Shown here in pieces: positions 60,773-64,000 of a stretch of 64,000 nt of DNA. The notes beneath the pieces were generated by a model that searched no databases, was not told where the DNA came from, and saw only the letters and a program-made list of their open reading frames with translations. The translations under genes and the position numbers were made by a program. The DNA lies in the NCBI RefSeq assembly GCF_036711975.1, contig NC_091975.1:12526501-12590500 (forward strand), written 5' to 3'. This DNA comes from Onthophagus taurus. Its lineage: Eukaryota > Arthropoda > Insecta > Coleoptera > Scarabaeidae. Positions within the stretch are counted from its first letter, which is position 1. Each line of letters opens with the position of its first letter.

Positions 60773-60924
60773 TAGGTAAATGGGTTTTCATCCAGATTGG
60801 TTTATTGTATGTGTTTTTAAAAATAAATGTTTAAACTCTAATATATTTGATAAATTTATTAACTCTACCAGTTTCGACATAGACCATCGTCAGGAGTCTA
60901 TAAGGTTTTAAACGTTCAGAATAA
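60773..60924. mobile_element. 152-bp insertion flanked by ATGCAATAA
   Basis: Non-satellite sequence between two copies of ATGCAATAA (60764-60772 and 60925-60933). The interior CCAGTTTCGACATAGACCATC followed by GTCAGGAGTC resembles the loop-side motif of the MITE at 1387 (ACCGGTTTCGG, CCATCTTCAGGAA). The flanking repeat could also be natural, since variants of this satellite box repeat AATAAATG. Confidence 0.4.
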
Positions 60925-62149
60925 ATGCAATAAACTCATCCAATTTTCATATTTAGATATATTTCTCGATATTGACTCATCTGAAAGCAAAAATAAAACA
61001 GAGCTATATTGTTAAGAATAAAATTTGCTACAACTTTCGTTCGACAAGTTTTTTTGTAACAAGATCCATTTCCCGAGTGTTACCATTAACAACTAAAAAA
61101 AGAACAAATTAATCCATTTTTCATATTTTCGTATTTTTCTTGATATTGACGCAAATAAAAGCAAAAATGCAAGAGAGCAATATTGTTAAGAACAAAATTG
61201 GCTACAACTTTTGTTCTAAAAGTTTTTTGATAACATGCTCCGACTCCCAAATGTTACCATTAGCTAATAGTAAAACAAGAAAATTCATCAAATTTTTAAA
61301 TTTTCGTATTATTCTCAATATTGACGCATCTGAGAGCAAATATACAAGAGAACAATATTGTTAAGAACAACATTTGCTACAACTTTTGTTATAAATTTTT
61401 TTTGATAACATGCTCCGATTCCCAAATGTTACCATTGGCTAATAGTAAAACAAGAAAATTCATAAAATTTTTAAATTTTCGTATTTTTCTCAATATTGAC
61501 GCATCTGAGAGCAAATATACAAGAGAGCAATATTGTTAAGAACAAAATTTGCTACAACTTTTGTTAAAAAAGTTTTTTGATAACATCCTCCGATTCCCAA
61601 ATGTTACCATTAGCTAATAATAAAACAAGAAAATTCATCAAATTTTTAAATTTTCGTACTTTTCTCAATATTGACGTATCTGAGAGCAAATATACAAGAG
61701 AGCAATATTGTTAAGAACAAAATTTGCTACAACTTTTGTTCTAAAAGTTTTTTGATAACATGCTCCGATTCCCAAATGTTACCATTAGCTAAGTAAAACA
61801 AGAAAATTCATCAAATTTTTAAATTTTCGTATTTTTCTCAATATTGACGCATCCGAGAGCAAATATATCAAATTAATAACAAAATTTGCTACAACTTTTG
61901 TTATAAAAGTTTTTTAATAACAAGCTCCGATTCCCAAATATTACCATTAGTTAATAGTAAAACAAAAAATGCATCAATTTTTTAAATTTTCGTATTTTTC
62001 TCAATATTGACGCATCTGAGAGCAAAAATACAAGAGAGCAATATTGTTAAGAATAAAATTTGCAACAACTTTTGTTAAAAAAGTCTTTTGATAAATTACT
62101 CCGATTCCTAAATGTTACCATTAGCTAATCGTAAGACAACGTTTCATAT

Positions 62150-62580
62150 TTTTCTCGGTATTTTGAAATTTCAGTAATATGATCCCATAATTTTTGTATG
62201 ATATCATAAACTAGAATCTTCAAGCTTTAATTTAACACACATATCTATCATTATTCATAAAAATACAGCAGATATGATTTTTTGAAAATTTCACATTTTT
62301 AAAAAACAGCTCTCTGCAATCCAAATTTATCTTTTTCTGTTGATTCTTCAGAGATGTCGCTAGTTTATTTTTCAACTCCCATTACGAATATAAATCTGTA
62401 TTAACAATCTTATTTCACACTTTCATTATATATAAAAAAATAAAAATTAAATTAAATTTAAATCAAAATTAAATTTAATAGACATTGATAGCCTAATTTA
62501 ATCCAACCAATCACTTTTTTAATCTTAATTGATCGAAATAGCACATTTTTTAACCATTTTAACAAGCACCACGTTATTTT
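62150..62580. repeat. Spacer with one decayed satellite B-like monomer
   Basis: At about 62190-62300 the boxes CTTCAAGCTTTAATTT, ATTATTCATAAAAATA and ATATGATTTTTTGAAAATTT follow satellite B's order. The rest is AT-rich. A shortened copy of the whole spacer lies at 57205-57425. No gene seen. Confidence 0.55.
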
Positions 62581-63269
62581 AAACGAATCCCCACCACCCA
62601 TTTCTCAATAAACCAAGCCTCAATAGGTTTTAAACTACACTCTATACATACTAACACGAAAATTACCCACAACATGCAGTAGTCTCACTCAATTCAAGTT
62701 TAAACTCAGAACCCGATCATCGTCATAGTCATTCGTGGTAAAAGTCACGTGTTTTCACTTTATTAAGTTCGTTTTGTTCCAACTAAATAAGTTATTTGGG
62801 TAAGTTCACCAATTAAATCGTTAACATTAACTTTAATTCCTTTTCTAATGAATTGTTTATAATCTACGTCGTTTTGAGGAGCAATACGAGGACGTTTATC
62901 GCTTTAAAATTCCTAACACGATAAGAATTTGACGCGTTTAGGTCTTCTTGATCTTGAAACTCTCAAAGTTGAAGAGAATTAATTTAAAAAACGCGATTAA
63001 TAAATTTTTATACCTCTTCTCGATACCGATTGATTCGAAACGATCGATTTCAACCTTGACACAGTAAAATTGAAGAATTCCGGTCAATGTCTTTTTGTTG
63101 TAAAGGCCATAAAGAGAATTGTTTTTAATTCGACCAGAGGAAATAATTGTTAAGTTGTGTTGACCTTGTTTACGTTTTTGATGCGTATTAAATTCGTATT
63201 GATTACTTTTTTCGTGTTAAAGAAATTTGCTGTGTTGAATTAAATTCGAGTCGGTGGGAATTAGGGGAA
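62580..63269 (+). other. Unique sequence, possible promoter and 5' exon
   Basis: No satellite and no long coding frame. TCACGTG (an E-box) near 62750 and a GTAAGTTC donor-like site near 62799 would fit a non-coding first exon of a gene lying beyond the window. Nothing else supports this. Confidence 0.3.
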
Positions 63270-64000
63270 GTTGTGGCAATTCGGGGCGTTTTGGAAAAAA
63301 AGTTTTTGTATAAAAGTTGTAGCAAATTTAGTTCTTAACAAAATCGCTCTCTTACACTTTTCCTCTCAGATGCGTAGAAATCGAGAAAAATGCGAAATTC
63401 AATTAGATGAAATCGTCGTTTTGGATCTTGTGGGTATAGGACGAATCAGAAAATCGGGGCGTTTTAGAAAAAAAGTTTTGGTATAAAAGTTGTAGCAAAT
63501 TTAATTCTTAACAATATCACTCTTTTACACTTTTACTCTCAGATGCATAGAAATCGAGAAAAAATCGAAATTCAATTAGATAAAATCGTGATTTTGGATC
63601 TTGTTGGTAGAGGATGAATCAGAAATTCGGAACGTGTCAGAAAAAAAGATTTAATACAAAAGTTGTAGCAAATTTAATTCTTAACAATATCACTCTTTTA
63701 CACTTTTACTCCCAGATGCATAGAAATCGAGAAAAATTCGTAATTCAATTAGATGAAATCGTCGTTTTGGATCTTGTGGGTATAGGACGAATCAGAAATT
63801 CGGAACGTGTCAGAAAAAAAGTTTTAATATAAAAGTTGTAGCAAATTTAATTCTTAACAAAATCACTCTTTTACACTTTTACTCCCAGATGAATAGAAAT
63901 CGAGAAAAATTCGTAATTCAATTAGATGAAATCGTCGTTTTGGATCTTGTGGGTATAGGACGAATCAGAAATTCGGAACGTGTCAGAAAAAAAGTTTTAA
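63270..64000 (-). repeat. Satellite A-related array running off the window
   Basis: Four units of about 178-180 bp carrying AAAGTTGTAGCAAATTTA, CTTAACAA-ATC-CTCT, CTCAGATGC-TAGAAATCGAG and a private part GGATCTTGTGGGTATAGGAC. The shared boxes are those of satellite A in minus orientation; the private part is new. A sister family or ancestor of satellite A. Confidence 0.85.

Larger units (their letters stand above)
55985..62150 (+). repeat. Satellite A array, block 6
   Basis: Monomers in + orientation with insertions at about 57205-57425, 57792-58085, 59629-60090 and 60773-60924. At 56.2-56.8 kb adjacent monomers are nearly identical, so locally young. Around 59.1-59.6, 60.5-61.1 kb more diverged monomers carry AACATGAAAGAGCAACAAAT or AACAATTAGAAAAAGC in place of the TAGCTAATAG box. 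Confidence 0.92.

Noticed and set aside
1-62150. Dozens of similar ~72-codon frames (THLRAKIQESNIV... type) in satellite A, on both strands
   Set aside because: They recur every ~175 bp, a length not divisible by three, start at TTG, overlap the next copy in another frame, and carry changes with no codon pattern. They are a by-product of a stop-poor AT-rich monomer.

Overview
This is eukaryotic nuclear DNA, very probably from an insect and perhaps a beetle. The genes have short GT-AG introns and insect-type proteins, and the window is AT-rich and dominated by satellites and small transposons. The species cannot be named from the sequence. Most of the 64 kb is tandem repeat. The numerous ~72-codon open frames inside it are satellite artefacts, not genes.

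Five protein-coding genes can be supported, all on the + strand. (1) The 3' part of a class I unconventional myosin of the MYO1A/MYO1B type lies at 7853-26537: an IQ/tail exon, a large TH1 exon and three terminal exons. They are split by a 17.5-kb intron, and the motor domain lies upstream of the window. (2) A complete four-exon gene for a 189-residue SGNH/GDSL-fold protein lies at 18888-19642, inside that intron. (3) A complete three-exon lipoyl(octanoyl)transferase gene, LIPT2, lies at 35551-36334. (4) A complete two-coding-exon TIMM17 gene lies at 45426-45970. (5) A complete three-exon gene for an unrecognised 275-residue coiled-coil protein lies at 54927-55864.

The repeat landscape has several families. 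Satellite A (about 175 bp) fills 1-7.5, 27-33.2, 37.7-44.9, 47-54.7 and 56-62.1 kb and flips orientation between blocks; a divergent relative runs off the right end. Satellite B (about 170 bp) and satellite C (about 172 bp) fill the giant myosin intron. Satellite D (about 172 bp) forms both arms of a 6.7-kb foldback element (15442-22149). That element has a perfect 9-bp target duplication, sits inside a satellite C monomer, and carries the SGNH gene in its core. These families are unrelated in sequence yet all have units near 170-175 bp.

Smaller insertions interrupt the arrays: a hAT-like MITE, an 8-bp-TSD element, three or four putative solo LTRs, a Tc1-like transposase relic, a reverse-transcriptase relic, several foldback MITEs, and a 1.6-kb inverted repeat with a broken Myb/SANT-like reading frame in both arms.

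The most notable object is the SGNH-carrying foldback element. Its architecture (long terminal inverted repeats built of tandem units, 9-bp target duplication, a gene in the core) resembles Drosophila FB elements, but the cargo and unit are ones I do not recognise. Other notable items are the satellite-filled myosin intron, tandem CTCF-like motifs and poly(A) signals behind TIMM17, and a partial tandem duplication of the LIPT2 3' end.
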